From Paenibacillus spiritus (GTDB lineage Bacteria; Bacillota; Bacilli; Paenibacillales; Paenibacillaceae), in assembly GCF_008710135.1 (NCBI RefSeq), contig NZ_VYKK01000008.1, positions 1-64,000 of the forward strand: 64,000 nucleotides of DNA. The letters are read 5' to 3'. The translations under genes and the position numbers were made by a program. The notes under the pieces are model-generated. The model ran no database searches and had not been told where the DNA came from. It saw only the letters and a program-made list of their open reading frames with translations. Shown here one piece after another: positions 16,836 to 25,727 of the stretch. How positions within the stretch are numbered: the first letter of the stretch is position 1; every line of letters begins with the position of its first letter.

Positions 16836-17492
16836 TTACAGTCCCTGCTCGGCCATCTCCAGCAGGCGGCTTACCGTCACCAGTTCATACCCCTGCTTTC
16901 GCAGCTCGGGAACGAGCACCGATACCGCTTCGACCGTCTGGGACCGGTCCCCCAGGCCGTCGTGGAAGATCAGGATGCTGCCGGGCCGGACCTCGCTGCG
17001 CGTGTGCTCCAGAATGTGCGCCGTTCCCGGCATTCTCCAGTCTTCGGCCTTCAGATTGGCGGCGCCTACGGCTCTGTAGCCCATAGCCTCGCCCGTCCGG
17101 GCCGTCTCCGCGTCGATGGCAAGATACGGAGGACGGAACAGCCGGGGTCTTCTTCCCGTCAAGGCTTCCAGCAGCCGGTCCGCGGATTCCAGCTCCGCCC
17201 GGCGCTCCGCTTCGGTCAATGCGGTCAGACTGGCATGGGTCTGCGTGTGGTTGCCGAGCTCATGCCCTTCCTCATGAAGCATCCGGGCGATGTCCGCGCT
17301 GCGCTCCAGCTCTTGTCCGATCACGAAGAAGGTCGCCCGTCCGCCGTTCCGGCGTAGAATGTCCGCGATTTCCGGCGTATAGGCCGGATCAGGTCCGTCG
17401 TCGAAGGTCAGGGCAACCGCCAGCCTCCGTACCGGAACCCGGTCCACCAGCAAGGATTCCGTCCTCTTCTCTCCTGCGTCTCCCGTCTCCAT
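16836..17492 (-). CDS. Cytoplasmic NodB-fold polysaccharide deacetylase (CE4)
   Basis: The 218 residues are almost only the NodB domain. The catalytic and metal motifs are intact: TFDDGP (29-34), NHTQTH with the HxxxH pair, RPPY, AEDW and IFHDG. There is no signal peptide or membrane helix, unlike most peptidoglycan deacetylases. It is the last gene of the run xynA2-xynB-this gene, its start codon sharing one base with the stop of xynB (TGATG). The context suggests removal of acetyl groups from imported xylo-oligosaccharides so the intracellular glycosidases can act; this substrate is inferred, and a peptidoglycan or chitin-oligomer substrate is the alternative. Confidence 0.85.
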   Translation of the reverse strand: METGDAGEKRTESLLVDRVPVRRLAVALTFDDGPDPAYTPEIADILRRNGGRATFFVIGQELERSADIARMLHEEGHELGNHTQTHASLTALTEAERRAELESADRLLEALTGRRPRLFRPPYLAIDAETARTGEAMGYRAVGAANLKAEDWRMPGTAHILEHTRSEVRPGSILIFHDGLGDRSQTVEAVSVLVPELRKQGYELVTVSRLLEMAEQGL

Positions 17493-19621
17493 CAGCGTCC
17501 TCTCCGTTCATCCAGCCACAGAATGCTGGTTACGCCGCGCGGATAGTACTTGCTGCCCGAAATCTCCCCGGAGATGATCTGATCGCTCCAGCTCCAGACC
17601 GACAGCTCGGGATGCGTCAGCCAGGCGGCATGGGCGGCGTCTGCGGCCTTCCCCTGCTCATTCCAGGCCAGGCCCAGCAGCTCGCGGGCAATATACTGGC
17701 AGAGGTAGATTTTGCTCAGCCAGGAATTGTTGCTCGTCGAGGAGATCTTCCAGCCTCCGTCCGGGAACAGGCATACCCCCGGCTTCAGCACTGTAGTCAG
17801 ATGCGTCTTCAGCATGCGGATATAGGCGCCGTAGAGGCCTTCTTCCTCCAGCGCTTCGGCGCAGCCGGTGTACTTGGGGAAGACGAGGCCTTCGATGGCC
17901 GGGATAATCCGGGAGTCGTTGCCTTCTCCGAGAACGGCGGGGATGTAGCCTTCCTCCGTAGCATGGGCAACGAGCGTATCCGCGCATCGGCGGGCCTGTT
18001 CCGCAGCCGCCTTCGCTTCCTCGGGGCGGCCCTCTTCGCGGAACAGCCGTTCCATCGCCACATAGGCGGCCCAGCATTTGCCGGCCAGATAAATATTGCC
18101 CCGGGCCTGGCCCAGCGAGACATCGAGACTGTCATAGGTCGTAATCTCCGCCCCGCCCATGCAGCGGGTGCTGTCCAGCCCCATGATGCCGCTTCTCTTC
18201 CCGGGATCGGGATGATCCCGGTTCTGCATGCTGGCCAGACAGGAGGCGAAGGTGTCCAGCCGGCGGGCGGCCCAGCCGCGGTCTCCCGTCTGCTCGATGT
18301 AGGCCGCCGCAGTCAGCACCCAGTTCACGAGCTGCTCATGCGTCATGTGCGAGAAGCAGTCGTTCAGGCCATAGAGCTCATAGGCGGAATAGCCCGGCCG
18401 GGAGAATACATTGGCAACGCCCATATCGTGGGTAAAGCTCAGGCCGCCAGGATATACCTCCGGGTCGCCGGGGAAGCGGACATGGTCCTCGTAGCTGTAG
18501 CGTTCCAGGAACAGGTCCAGTTCATTGCGCACAGTCCAAGCGTTCATTTTCAGCTCGAAGAACATTTGGTCCACCGTCAGGTCGAACGTATTCATCATCC
18601 GGTATTCGCCTTCATTGACAACCCAGAGGGGCCGCCCGTCCGACTCCAGCAGCTGAGTGCAGCCGTAATAGCTGCGGATGGCGTGGGCCATCATGAATTT
18701 CTGGTCGTCCGAGAGCGGCGCTTCGTCGATAATCGCGTTGCAGGCCAGCGCCGCCGACTTGATGGCATCGAAGCGGTCAAGCGCGAAGGCGGCCACCTCT
18801 TCCAGACTGGCGAAGTAGCGGTTGTAGTAATAGCGGGTGTCCAGCCCCGCCGTGACCAGCCCCGACCGGTGAAAAGCGACGGCGAACCGGAAGGTCTGCG
18901 ATTCTCCCGGCGGCACATCCATGACCAGGGCCCCGACCGGCCCCAGGCCGAAGGACCAATTCTCCTCCAGCTCTGCCGTGATGATATTCTCCAGGCTGAA
19001 GTGCATGGCCGACCGGCAGCTGCCCCGGCGGGCGGCAATGGCCGTGATCCGTCCCTGGGCGATCCCCGTCAGCCGCTTATCCGTATCGTCCAGTCTTCTC
19101 ATGGCGGTGTACGGATCGCTGCCTTGGTAGCCGAAGAAGGCGCGGCGGACCGACTTGCCGCGGGTATTGTCGATGACAAGCTCGGCCAGCACCGCAGGCA
19201 CCAGCACTTCCTTCAGTTCATCATCGCCGGCGGTGTCCGGATCGGGAACCGAGCGGACCGGCGAATAGAGCGACAGGCTCAGATCGCCGCAGGTCCAGGT
19301 ATCGCTTCCAAGCCGGAAATCCCGTTCGATGGCATCGGGGTCCGCCGGAAGCAGAATCCTCGGCTTGACCGGATTCGGGTCCGGGTTCTCGATGTCGTAG
19401 CGGGAGCTCTCGTCGGCCTGGCTCTCGAAGAACGGAAGCGTCTCATAGAGACCCGGCCGGTCAGCCCGTTCCAGCCCGATGAACAGGTTCTGGCGCGGCG
19501 GCCTCCCCAGTTCCAGATCCAGACCGCCGCTTCGGCCCGGAGAGCCGAGAGTGAAGCTGGAGAATGCGCCGATCGGCGCATGATGGGCATTGAACATTCG
19601 ATTGGCAGGCAATTTAATCAT
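17492..19621 (-). CDS. xynB: GH52 beta-xylosidase
   Basis: 709 residues, the usual size for GH52 (about 700). The N terminus reads FNAHHAPIGAFSSFTLG and SGGLDLELGRPPRQN, hallmark of Geobacillus-type GH52 enzymes. Catalytic residues can be placed from known GH52 structures: nucleophile Glu337 in VNEGEYRMM and acid Asp497 in TTYDSLDVS, both offset by two from the Geobacillus numbering. It releases xylose from the non-reducing end of xylo-oligosaccharides in the cytoplasm, with no signal peptide. The gene overlaps the preceding xynA2 by four bases (ATGA), so the two are translationally coupled. Confidence 0.95.
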   Translation of the reverse strand: MIKLPANRMFNAHHAPIGAFSSFTLGSPGRSGGLDLELGRPPRQNLFIGLERADRPGLYETLPFFESQADESSRYDIENPDPNPVKPRILLPADPDAIERDFRLGSDTWTCGDLSLSLYSPVRSVPDPDTAGDDELKEVLVPAVLAELVIDNTRGKSVRRAFFGYQGSDPYTAMRRLDDTDKRLTGIAQGRITAIAARRGSCRSAMHFSLENIITAELEENWSFGLGPVGALVMDVPPGESQTFRFAVAFHRSGLVTAGLDTRYYYNRYFASLEEVAAFALDRFDAIKSAALACNAIIDEAPLSDDQKFMMAHAIRSYYGCTQLLESDGRPLWVVNEGEYRMMNTFDLTVDQMFFELKMNAWTVRNELDLFLERYSYEDHVRFPGDPEVYPGGLSFTHDMGVANVFSRPGYSAYELYGLNDCFSHMTHEQLVNWVLTAAAYIEQTGDRGWAARRLDTFASCLASMQNRDHPDPGKRSGIMGLDSTRCMGGAEITTYDSLDVSLGQARGNIYLAGKCWAAYVAMERLFREEGRPEEAKAAAEQARRCADTLVAHATEEGYIPAVLGEGNDSRIIPAIEGLVFPKYTGCAEALEEEGLYGAYIRMLKTHLTTVLKPGVCLFPDGGWKISSTSNNSWLSKIYLCQYIARELLGLAWNEQGKAADAAHAAWLTHPELSVWSWSDQIISGEISGSKYYPRGVTSILWLDERRGR

Positions 19622-20658
19622 TCGTCTTCTTCTCCTTTTGTACCCGTACGGGCTGCGTCGGTTACGCTCCAGAACGAAGCTTTTGGCCGAAGCTTCTCGT
19701 CGAACAGGAACGGCCAGTTTTTGCGGCCCCGCACCGGGAAATAATCCAGCCAGGTATAATCGTCGGCGACTCCCCAGAAGGTGACGGAATCGATCACATC
19801 GGCATATTCCCGGAAGAGCCCGAAGATTTCCTCGTACCGCTGCCGCTGGAGAGACATCATCTCTACGGACGGGAAGTCAAGGTCATTGCGCCGGTCCTCG
19901 AACCGGTACATCGACAGGTCCAGCTCGGTGATATGCAGCCGCAGTCCCAGCGAGGCGTAACGCTCGATGGCCTCCCGGATCTCCGCAAGAGACGGTTCGT
20001 AGATATTCCAGTGCGCCTGAAGGCCGACGCCGTGGATCGGCGCGCCCTGTTCCAGCAGGGACCGCAGCAGCTCGTAGATTTTCTCCCTCTTGACCGGGTC
20101 GGTCTCGTTATAGTCATTATAGAAGAGCAGCGCCTCCGGGTCGGCTTCATGGGCGGCTTCAAAGGCGGCCTGAATGAAGTCCGGGCCGATGATATCCAGC
20201 CACGGCGACGGGCGAAGCGCCCGGTCCGTCTTGTCGTCGACGGCTTCGTTGACGACATCCCAGGCGTAAGCCCGGCCCTTATAGCGTCCCACGACCGTCC
20301 GGATATGCTCCCGCATCCGTTCCAGCAGCCGCTCCCGGGCAACCGGCGTCCCGTCCTTCTCCAGGAACATCCAGGCCGGCACCTGATTGTGCCAGACCAG
20401 GGTATGTCCCCGGACGGCAATCCCGTTCTTCCCGGCCCAGTCAATAATCCGGTCCGCCGCCGCAAAATCATACCGCTCTTCCTCCGGATGAATCTCTTCC
20501 GGCTTCATCTCATTCTCGGCGGTGACGCTGCTGAAGTGCCCGGCTATGAAGTCGCCCTGCGCCTCCAGAATGCGCGTGCTTACAGCCGCGCCGACCTTAA
20601 AGTGCTTCCGGAACGTCTCTTTCAGCGACGGCATTGCTTGTCGGATATCCAATTCCAT
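19618..20658 (-). CDS. xynA2: Intracellular GH10 xylanase
   Basis: 346 residues made of a single GH10 domain with no signal peptide. Acid/base Glu138 (WDVVNEAVDD) and nucleophile Glu245 (ITELDLSM) are present, as is the WHNQVP substrate motif. Enzymes of this type cut imported xylo-oligosaccharides and aldouronates in the cytoplasm, as described for the aldouronate-utilization cluster of Paenibacillus sp. JDR-2. It is followed by xynB with a four-base overlap. GAGGAGG precedes ATG 20658, and a cre-like site lies about 50 bases upstream. Confidence 0.95.
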   Translation of the reverse strand: MELDIRQAMPSLKETFRKHFKVGAAVSTRILEAQGDFIAGHFSSVTAENEMKPEEIHPEEERYDFAAADRIIDWAGKNGIAVRGHTLVWHNQVPAWMFLEKDGTPVARERLLERMREHIRTVVGRYKGRAYAWDVVNEAVDDKTDRALRPSPWLDIIGPDFIQAAFEAAHEADPEALLFYNDYNETDPVKREKIYELLRSLLEQGAPIHGVGLQAHWNIYEPSLAEIREAIERYASLGLRLHITELDLSMYRFEDRRNDLDFPSVEMMSLQRQRYEEIFGLFREYADVIDSVTFWGVADDYTWLDYFPVRGRKNWPFLFDEKLRPKASFWSVTDAARTGTKGEEDE

Positions 20659-20707
20659 GTCTGTTCCTCCTCAAAGATCGCTGTGGCCCGCACGGGGCCT
20701 ACTCTAA

Positions 20708-20721
20708 TGATAGCGCTCTCC
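20708..20721 (-). promoter_or_regulatory. Candidate cre (CcpA) site upstream of xynA2
   Basis: GGAGAGCGCTATCA on the minus strand agrees with the cre consensus TGWAANCGNTNWCA at all but two positions, and the inner GCGC is palindromic. The TATCAT inside it could serve as a -10 box. Only a weak prediction. Confidence 0.35.
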
Positions 20722-20759
20722 AAATCCGCCGCCATCCATAGATTAAAGCAATCTCCCCC

Positions 20760-22277
20760 TCATCCTTTAGATTGTTGAAGCTGCCGGTAAGCCGCCGGCT
20801 TCATGCCGGTGCGCTTCTCGAATTCCTTCAGAAAATGGTGATAATGCTGGTACCCCGTTTCTTCCGCAATCAGCCGGATCGTCTCCTCCGATTCCCCCAG
20901 ACGCTTCTTGGCCTCTTCGATCCGGAGATCATGCACATATTCCAGCAGGCTGATTCCGTTCTTCTTGATGAACGCCTGGCCGAGATAGACCGGATGAATA
21001 AAGAACTGCTCCCCCAGCTCCTTGACGGTCAGCGGCTCCCGGAAATGCTGCTGCAAATACCGCTCGATCTGCGTCAGCGGATGCCGGGAGTCCTGCTCCC
21101 GGTGGTCCCGGATGCGGCGCATTACCTGAAGCAGAAAGGCATGAAGCGACTCCTCCAGCGCGTGCAGCGACTTCGGCTCGCTCCGCACCAGAGCAATGAA
21201 ATCTCTTCCCAAATCGGAGGAGTCGCCCATTTCCCGGAGCGCTTCCAGACTGCGGAGCACGAGATTAATGCCGACCATATAGACGACCTCCGGGGCGGTT
21301 CGTTCCTCGCGGAAGCGGTCGAAGAGCCGTCTCATCCGCTCCCCGGCCTCCTCCTCCCGGAGACATTCGACGTGGGCCATCAGCTCATCGGCAATGCCGA
21401 AGGATCCGAGGTCGTAGCTGAAGGAGGGCGGAATGCTCTGCGCGTAATCGACCGGACCGTCCAGATCGGTATGAAAAAAGAAGCGGAGCGCCGTATCCGC
21501 AGCTCCCGCGTAGGAGGCGGCAAGCTCCCGCCAGGAGCGTACCTGCGGTCCGACGGTTACCGGACGCCGGGAACCCCGGCTGCGCAGGCCCGCGTGAATC
21601 CGACGGGCCAGCGGTCCGGCCTGGTCCGGGTCGGCCGACGCCAAGCCCGCCTGATTCGCATACAGTTCAATGAACCAGGTTCCTGCCGGAAGCTCAAGCG
21701 AGCGGCACCACTGCATATCCGCTTCCGTGACGCCCTCCAGATGGATGTATCTCCAGCCGGGGGTCTGCTCGTCGATCCGGTCCAGCGCCGCTGCCTCCTT
21801 GTCCGCAGCCTCCAGGCTCTCCCCCCGGAGAGAACCGGCAATCGCCGCGGACAGCAGCAGCTCGTTCATCCGGCTCTGCTGCTGCTTCCGCAGAGAGCGT
21901 TCATTCAGTTCCCGCTGAACCTTCGCAAGCGTTGCTTCCCATTCGGGCTCCATCACCGGCTTGAGCAGATAGGAGCGCACCCCGTGTCTCAGCGCCGTCC
22001 GGGCATAGTCGAAGTCGCCGTACCCGCTTAAGATCACGAAGAGCGGGTCGCAGACGCCGGCTTCCCGCACCCGGCTGATCAGCTCTAGGCCGTCCATTCC
22101 CGGCATCCGGATGTCGGTAATCACGAGATCCGGACGGCAGTCGAGAATCCGGGAGAGAGCCTCCTCTCCGTTCTCGCACATTCCGCAGATTTCGAAGCCT
22201 TCTTCCTCCCAATCCGCCATAAGCCGGAGTCCTTCCAGCGCCATAAGTTCATCGTCCGCCAGCACGACCTTATACAT
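20760..22277 (-). CDS. yesN: YesN-type response regulator with AraC DNA-binding domain (first copy)
   Basis: N-terminal receiver domain (MYKVVLADDE; phospho-aspartate in LVITDIRMPGMDG; LKP lysine), a long middle region, and a C-terminal AraC-type double helix-turn-helix (about 400-500; HPVYLGQAFIKKNG, IAEETGYQHYHHFLKEFEKRTG). About 505 residues, normal for YesN. ATG 22277 is chosen over ATG 22283 because GAGGAG stands eight bases ahead; the start lies inside the end of the kinase gene, so they are coupled. Probably activates the xylan genes on a signal relayed by YesM; the target promoters are not proven. Confidence 0.92.
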   Translation of the reverse strand: MYKVVLADDELMALEGLRLMADWEEEGFEICGMCENGEEALSRILDCRPDLVITDIRMPGMDGLELISRVREAGVCDPLFVILSGYGDFDYARTALRHGVRSYLLKPVMEPEWEATLAKVQRELNERSLRKQQQSRMNELLLSAAIAGSLRGESLEAADKEAAALDRIDEQTPGWRYIHLEGVTEADMQWCRSLELPAGTWFIELYANQAGLASADPDQAGPLARRIHAGLRSRGSRRPVTVGPQVRSWRELAASYAGAADTALRFFFHTDLDGPVDYAQSIPPSFSYDLGSFGIADELMAHVECLREEEAGERMRRLFDRFREERTAPEVVYMVGINLVLRSLEALREMGDSSDLGRDFIALVRSEPKSLHALEESLHAFLLQVMRRIRDHREQDSRHPLTQIERYLQQHFREPLTVKELGEQFFIHPVYLGQAFIKKNGISLLEYVHDLRIEEAKKRLGESEETIRLIAEETGYQHYHHFLKEFEKRTGMKPAAYRQLQQSKG

Positions 22278-24087
22278 CGCCATTCTCCTCTTCCTTCGTT
22301 ATGACCAATTCCAGCGGAATCCGGATCCGTATTGTGGTTCCTTCATGAATCCGGCTCTCGATGCGGAGCTCGGCCCGGCCCTGATAATAGAGGTCCAGTC
22401 GCTTGGACACGTTGCGCAGTCCGATATTCCGCCCCGAATTCTCGTCGCTTCGCAGATGCCGTTCAATCTCCTCCAGCTTCTCCGCGTCCAGTCCGATTCC
22501 GTTGTCCCGGACCGCAATCCGCAGCTCTTCTCCTTGCGCGTAGACTCCGATGGCAATCCGCCGCAGCCCCTTGACGGATTGCAGCCCATGCTTGCAGGAG
22601 TTCTCGACGAGCGATTGGATGCTCATCTTCGGAATCCGGCCGCTGAGCACGCCGGGATCTACATTCAGCTCATAGCTGAACCGGTCCTGGAAGCGGAATT
22701 TCTCGATCTGGAGGTACATCTCGATCAGCTCGATCTCCTCGCTGATGGTAACCATGTCATCCTTCCAGTTCAGCAGCCGGCGCAGAATCTGGGACAGATT
22801 GCGGATAATATCGGTGACTTGCTCATACTGGTATTTCTTGCAGACGACGAGCACCGCATTCAGAGTATTGAACAGAAAATGCGGGTCCACCTGGCTCTGC
22901 AGCAGCTTCAGTTCTGCCCGGACCTGCTCCAGTTCCAGGTCTTTCTTCTGTATCTCCAGCTTGTAGACATCGTTGATGAGATTCTTGATCTTCTCGGTCA
23001 TGAGATTGAAGCTGCGCAGCAGTCCGCCGATCTCATCCTTGCCCTCATACATCGCAATCGGCTCGAAGCGCTCGTATTTGACCAGCTTCATATGCTTGTA
23101 GAGCCGGCTCACCCGCGTATTGTATGAGCGGAAGATGATAGTAATCAGCACGCTCGGGACAATAATGGTCGCCAGCGCAAGCAGGATGAACAGCCGCCAC
23201 GCCGACCGCTGCGCCTGGTCGGCCTGTTCGCTCTCCGGCACGCCGATCAGACGCCAGCCCTGCAGATAGCTTGCCGAGCCAAGAGGCGCGGAGAACTCCT
23301 TCCCGTTGTGTCTCGACTCCTCCGTTCCTTCTTCGAGCGGAGTCAGAAGGCCGTTGACCGCATAATACGAACGGCCGGACTCCAGGACCACCCGGTTATC
23401 GTCGTCCACCAGCCGAAGCTTCAGGTAGCTCCGTTCCTTCCGGAACAGCTCCATCAGGTTGTCCAGGCGAAGGTCAATCCGCAGATATTGCGTATGATTG
23501 AACAGATCGGGATAATTGTCCAGCTTGCGGATAATGCTGACATACACCATTTGCTGCTGCGGATTCATCGGGTTGGCATCCAGGTAGGAGACCAGGATGG
23601 CCTTGTCCCGGCTGGCCGCGATTTTGCGGTACCATCCGCTCCCGGCGTCCTCCGGCTTGATGGCAAAATAACTTCCCCCGCTGCTGATCGTCGTGTTCGA
23701 TGTATACACGCCGATCCACGAAATGTAGGAATGCAGATTCGTATATTGGCGAAGCTTGTCGCGCAGAATGTCGTTGTACGTATCGTAGTAATCCGAGAAA
23801 TCGGCATAATCCCGGTCCAGCAGTTCATTGAATGTCCGGTCCGCTGCAATCGTATTGCCAATCGCCACGCATTCGTCGACCATCTGCAGCAGATCATAGC
23901 TGGCCCGGTCGACTGAAATCTGCAGGTTCTCCTGCTCCTGCACCTGGGCATTATGGCCGATCTGCCGGTAGAACAGCGTGTTGATGCTCAGAATCGGCGC
24001 CAGCACACAGAGCAGATAAATGAACAGGAACTTCTGCTTGATGGGAATATCGTTGACGAGACCGAACAGATTCCATTTGCTCCTCAT
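22270..24087 (-). CDS. yesM: YesM-type sensor histidine kinase
   Basis: 605 residues: membrane helix near 17-37, an extracellular sensing region of about 250 residues, second helix near 295-315, HAMP segment, then a His_kinase domain with QVDPHFLFNTLNAV (phospho-histidine) and a HATPase_c domain (VENSCKHG, DNGIGLD). It belongs to the family that senses extracellular oligosaccharides together with a binding protein or importer. It lies between two YesN regulators, each directly adjacent: 1 base after one, overlapping the other. Confidence 0.93.
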   Translation of the reverse strand: MRSKWNLFGLVNDIPIKQKFLFIYLLCVLAPILSINTLFYRQIGHNAQVQEQENLQISVDRASYDLLQMVDECVAIGNTIAADRTFNELLDRDYADFSDYYDTYNDILRDKLRQYTNLHSYISWIGVYTSNTTISSGGSYFAIKPEDAGSGWYRKIAASRDKAILVSYLDANPMNPQQQMVYVSIIRKLDNYPDLFNHTQYLRIDLRLDNLMELFRKERSYLKLRLVDDDNRVVLESGRSYYAVNGLLTPLEEGTEESRHNGKEFSAPLGSASYLQGWRLIGVPESEQADQAQRSAWRLFILLALATIIVPSVLITIIFRSYNTRVSRLYKHMKLVKYERFEPIAMYEGKDEIGGLLRSFNLMTEKIKNLINDVYKLEIQKKDLELEQVRAELKLLQSQVDPHFLFNTLNAVLVVCKKYQYEQVTDIIRNLSQILRRLLNWKDDMVTISEEIELIEMYLQIEKFRFQDRFSYELNVDPGVLSGRIPKMSIQSLVENSCKHGLQSVKGLRRIAIGVYAQGEELRIAVRDNGIGLDAEKLEEIERHLRSDENSGRNIGLRNVSKRLDLYYQGRAELRIESRIHEGTTIRIRIPLELVITKEEENGDV

Positions 24088-24088
24088 G

Positions 24089-25642
24089 TCAGCCCTCCCG
24101 GCCTCCGCTTCCGCCTTTGCGGTATGCCGATGGCGACATGCCGTTCAGGGCCTTGAATTTCTCGGTAAAATGGTCGGTGACCGTGTAGCCGACGCGTCCG
24201 GCTATATCGGATACGGCGTAATCGGTGCGTCTGAGCAGCTTCTTGGCCTCCTCAATCCGCACGCTGTGCAAATATTCATTGAAGGCCAAGCCGAACCGCT
24301 TCTTGAACCGCTGCCCCAGATAGGCCGGATTGATATGGAACTGCTCCGCCACCTGCCGGAGCTGCAGCTTCTCCCGGTAATGCTCCCGGATATAGTCCCC
24401 TACCGCCAAGGTCAGCGCATGCTCCCGCTTATCGTCCCGCTTCGCGAACCAGTCTGCCGTCTCCAGCAATTCCTCGGCCGTCGCCTGCTCCGTCGGCAGC
24501 GGGACGGCCGGGAACCAGCGGGCTTCCCACTCCGAGCTGTCCCCCGTCTGCCGCTCGATCGCCCGCAGAAGCTTCAGCTTGAAGGTAGCAAGACAAGCCG
24601 CCGTCCAGGCCGCCGACACTCCGTTCGCCCGCAGCAAGTGAAAGAGGCGGCGATTCTGGAGAATAACCTCCTCCCGGTCTCCCTCCAGAACCGCCTGCTG
24701 CAGCCGGTTCATCGCCTCCGCCGGCAGCGGCGCGTCAGCCGGAAGGCGGTTGTCATAATACAGAACCGGTTCGGTAGCGGTTTCGGTAGCGCTTGCAGAA
24801 TCGAGATTCCTGACAGCTACGGCTTCCTGATAGGCTAACGCAGCGGAAGGAAGACCTTCATGCTCCCGGCTCGCATACAGCCTTGCTCCGGGCAGGAAGC
24901 GTTCCGCGATCATCCCCGCCGCCGCTTCAACCAGTCCGGAAGGCAGCGGATGCCGGGGGGACCCCGATACCAGCAGGAAGCCACAGCGCCCCGGCCCGAC
25001 AGCGAACGGCATAAGCTCCGCCTCCGGCCAAGGATGCTCCTGGGCCAGAGCGGCAAGCCGGTCGCGGAGCGGGGGACCGCCTCCGGGCCCGGAGCCGCCA
25101 TCCACCAGCACGCAGCGGAACCGCCCCAGTTCCGGCAAGAGGGCAAGGGACTCCTCTCTTCCGGCTGCAGGGACCGGGCTGCCTTCGCCGAGCAGCAGCC
25201 GCACCAGCGCCTCGCTCCGGACCCTTTCTTCCATAAGAAGCTGCCGGTTCCGTTCTTCTTCCCTCTGCCGGATCTTGGCCGCCACGCCGGCCACCGCATT
25301 CTCCAGTTCGGCCTCATCCAGCGGCTTGGTCAGATAATTGCAGATTCCATATTCCATGGCCTGGCGCGCATACTGAAAGTCGGCATACCCGCTCAGGATG
25401 ATGAATTCCGCCCCGAGACGGCGTTCCGACGCCTCGCGGATCAGCTCCAGACCGTCGATAACCGGCATGCGGACATCGGTGATGACCAGCTCCGGCTTCC
25501 GCTCTTCCATGAGCAGAAGCGCATCTTCCCCGTCCAGCGCCTCGCCGCAGATTTGAAAGCCGAACCGTTCCCAGTCAATCATCAGCCGGAGCCCTTCCAG
25601 CATCATCGGCTCGTCGTCGGCGAACAGCACCTTCCGCATCAT
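24089..25642 (-). CDS. YesN-type response regulator with AraC DNA-binding domain (second copy)
   Basis: About 517 residues: receiver domain (KVLFADDEPMM; phospho-aspartate in LVITDVRMPVIDG; LTKP), middle region, and an AraC-type C terminus (HINPAYLGQRFKKRFG, VGYTVTDHFTEKFKALNG). The start at 25642 has GGGAGG eight bases upstream; the frame is open to 25741 but overlaps the end of ytcP. It is clearly diverged from the first copy, so not a recent duplicate. One kinase gene serves both, unless another kinase is encoded elsewhere. Confidence 0.92.
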   Translation of the reverse strand: MMRKVLFADDEPMMLEGLRLMIDWERFGFQICGEALDGEDALLLMEERKPELVITDVRMPVIDGLELIREASERRLGAEFIILSGYADFQYARQAMEYGICNYLTKPLDEAELENAVAGVAAKIRQREEERNRQLLMEERVRSEALVRLLLGEGSPVPAAGREESLALLPELGRFRCVLVDGGSGPGGGPPLRDRLAALAQEHPWPEAELMPFAVGPGRCGFLLVSGSPRHPLPSGLVEAAAGMIAERFLPGARLYASREHEGLPSAALAYQEAVAVRNLDSASATETATEPVLYYDNRLPADAPLPAEAMNRLQQAVLEGDREEVILQNRRLFHLLRANGVSAAWTAACLATFKLKLLRAIERQTGDSSEWEARWFPAVPLPTEQATAEELLETADWFAKRDDKREHALTLAVGDYIREHYREKLQLRQVAEQFHINPAYLGQRFKKRFGLAFNEYLHSVRIEEAKKLLRRTDYAVSDIAGRVGYTVTDHFTEKFKALNGMSPSAYRKGGSGGREG

Positions 25643-25727
25643 ATCAATCGCCTCCCTGCTGCTTCCGAAACAGGCGAAAACCGTCCCAGCCACAGGCTGA
25701 AACGGTCTATTCCCGAATAGGAATCGG

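Noticed and set aside
17219..19744. Open frame of 841 codons antisense to the GH52 gene
   Set aside because: Opposite a gene with identifiable nucleophile and acid residues; low-complexity composition.
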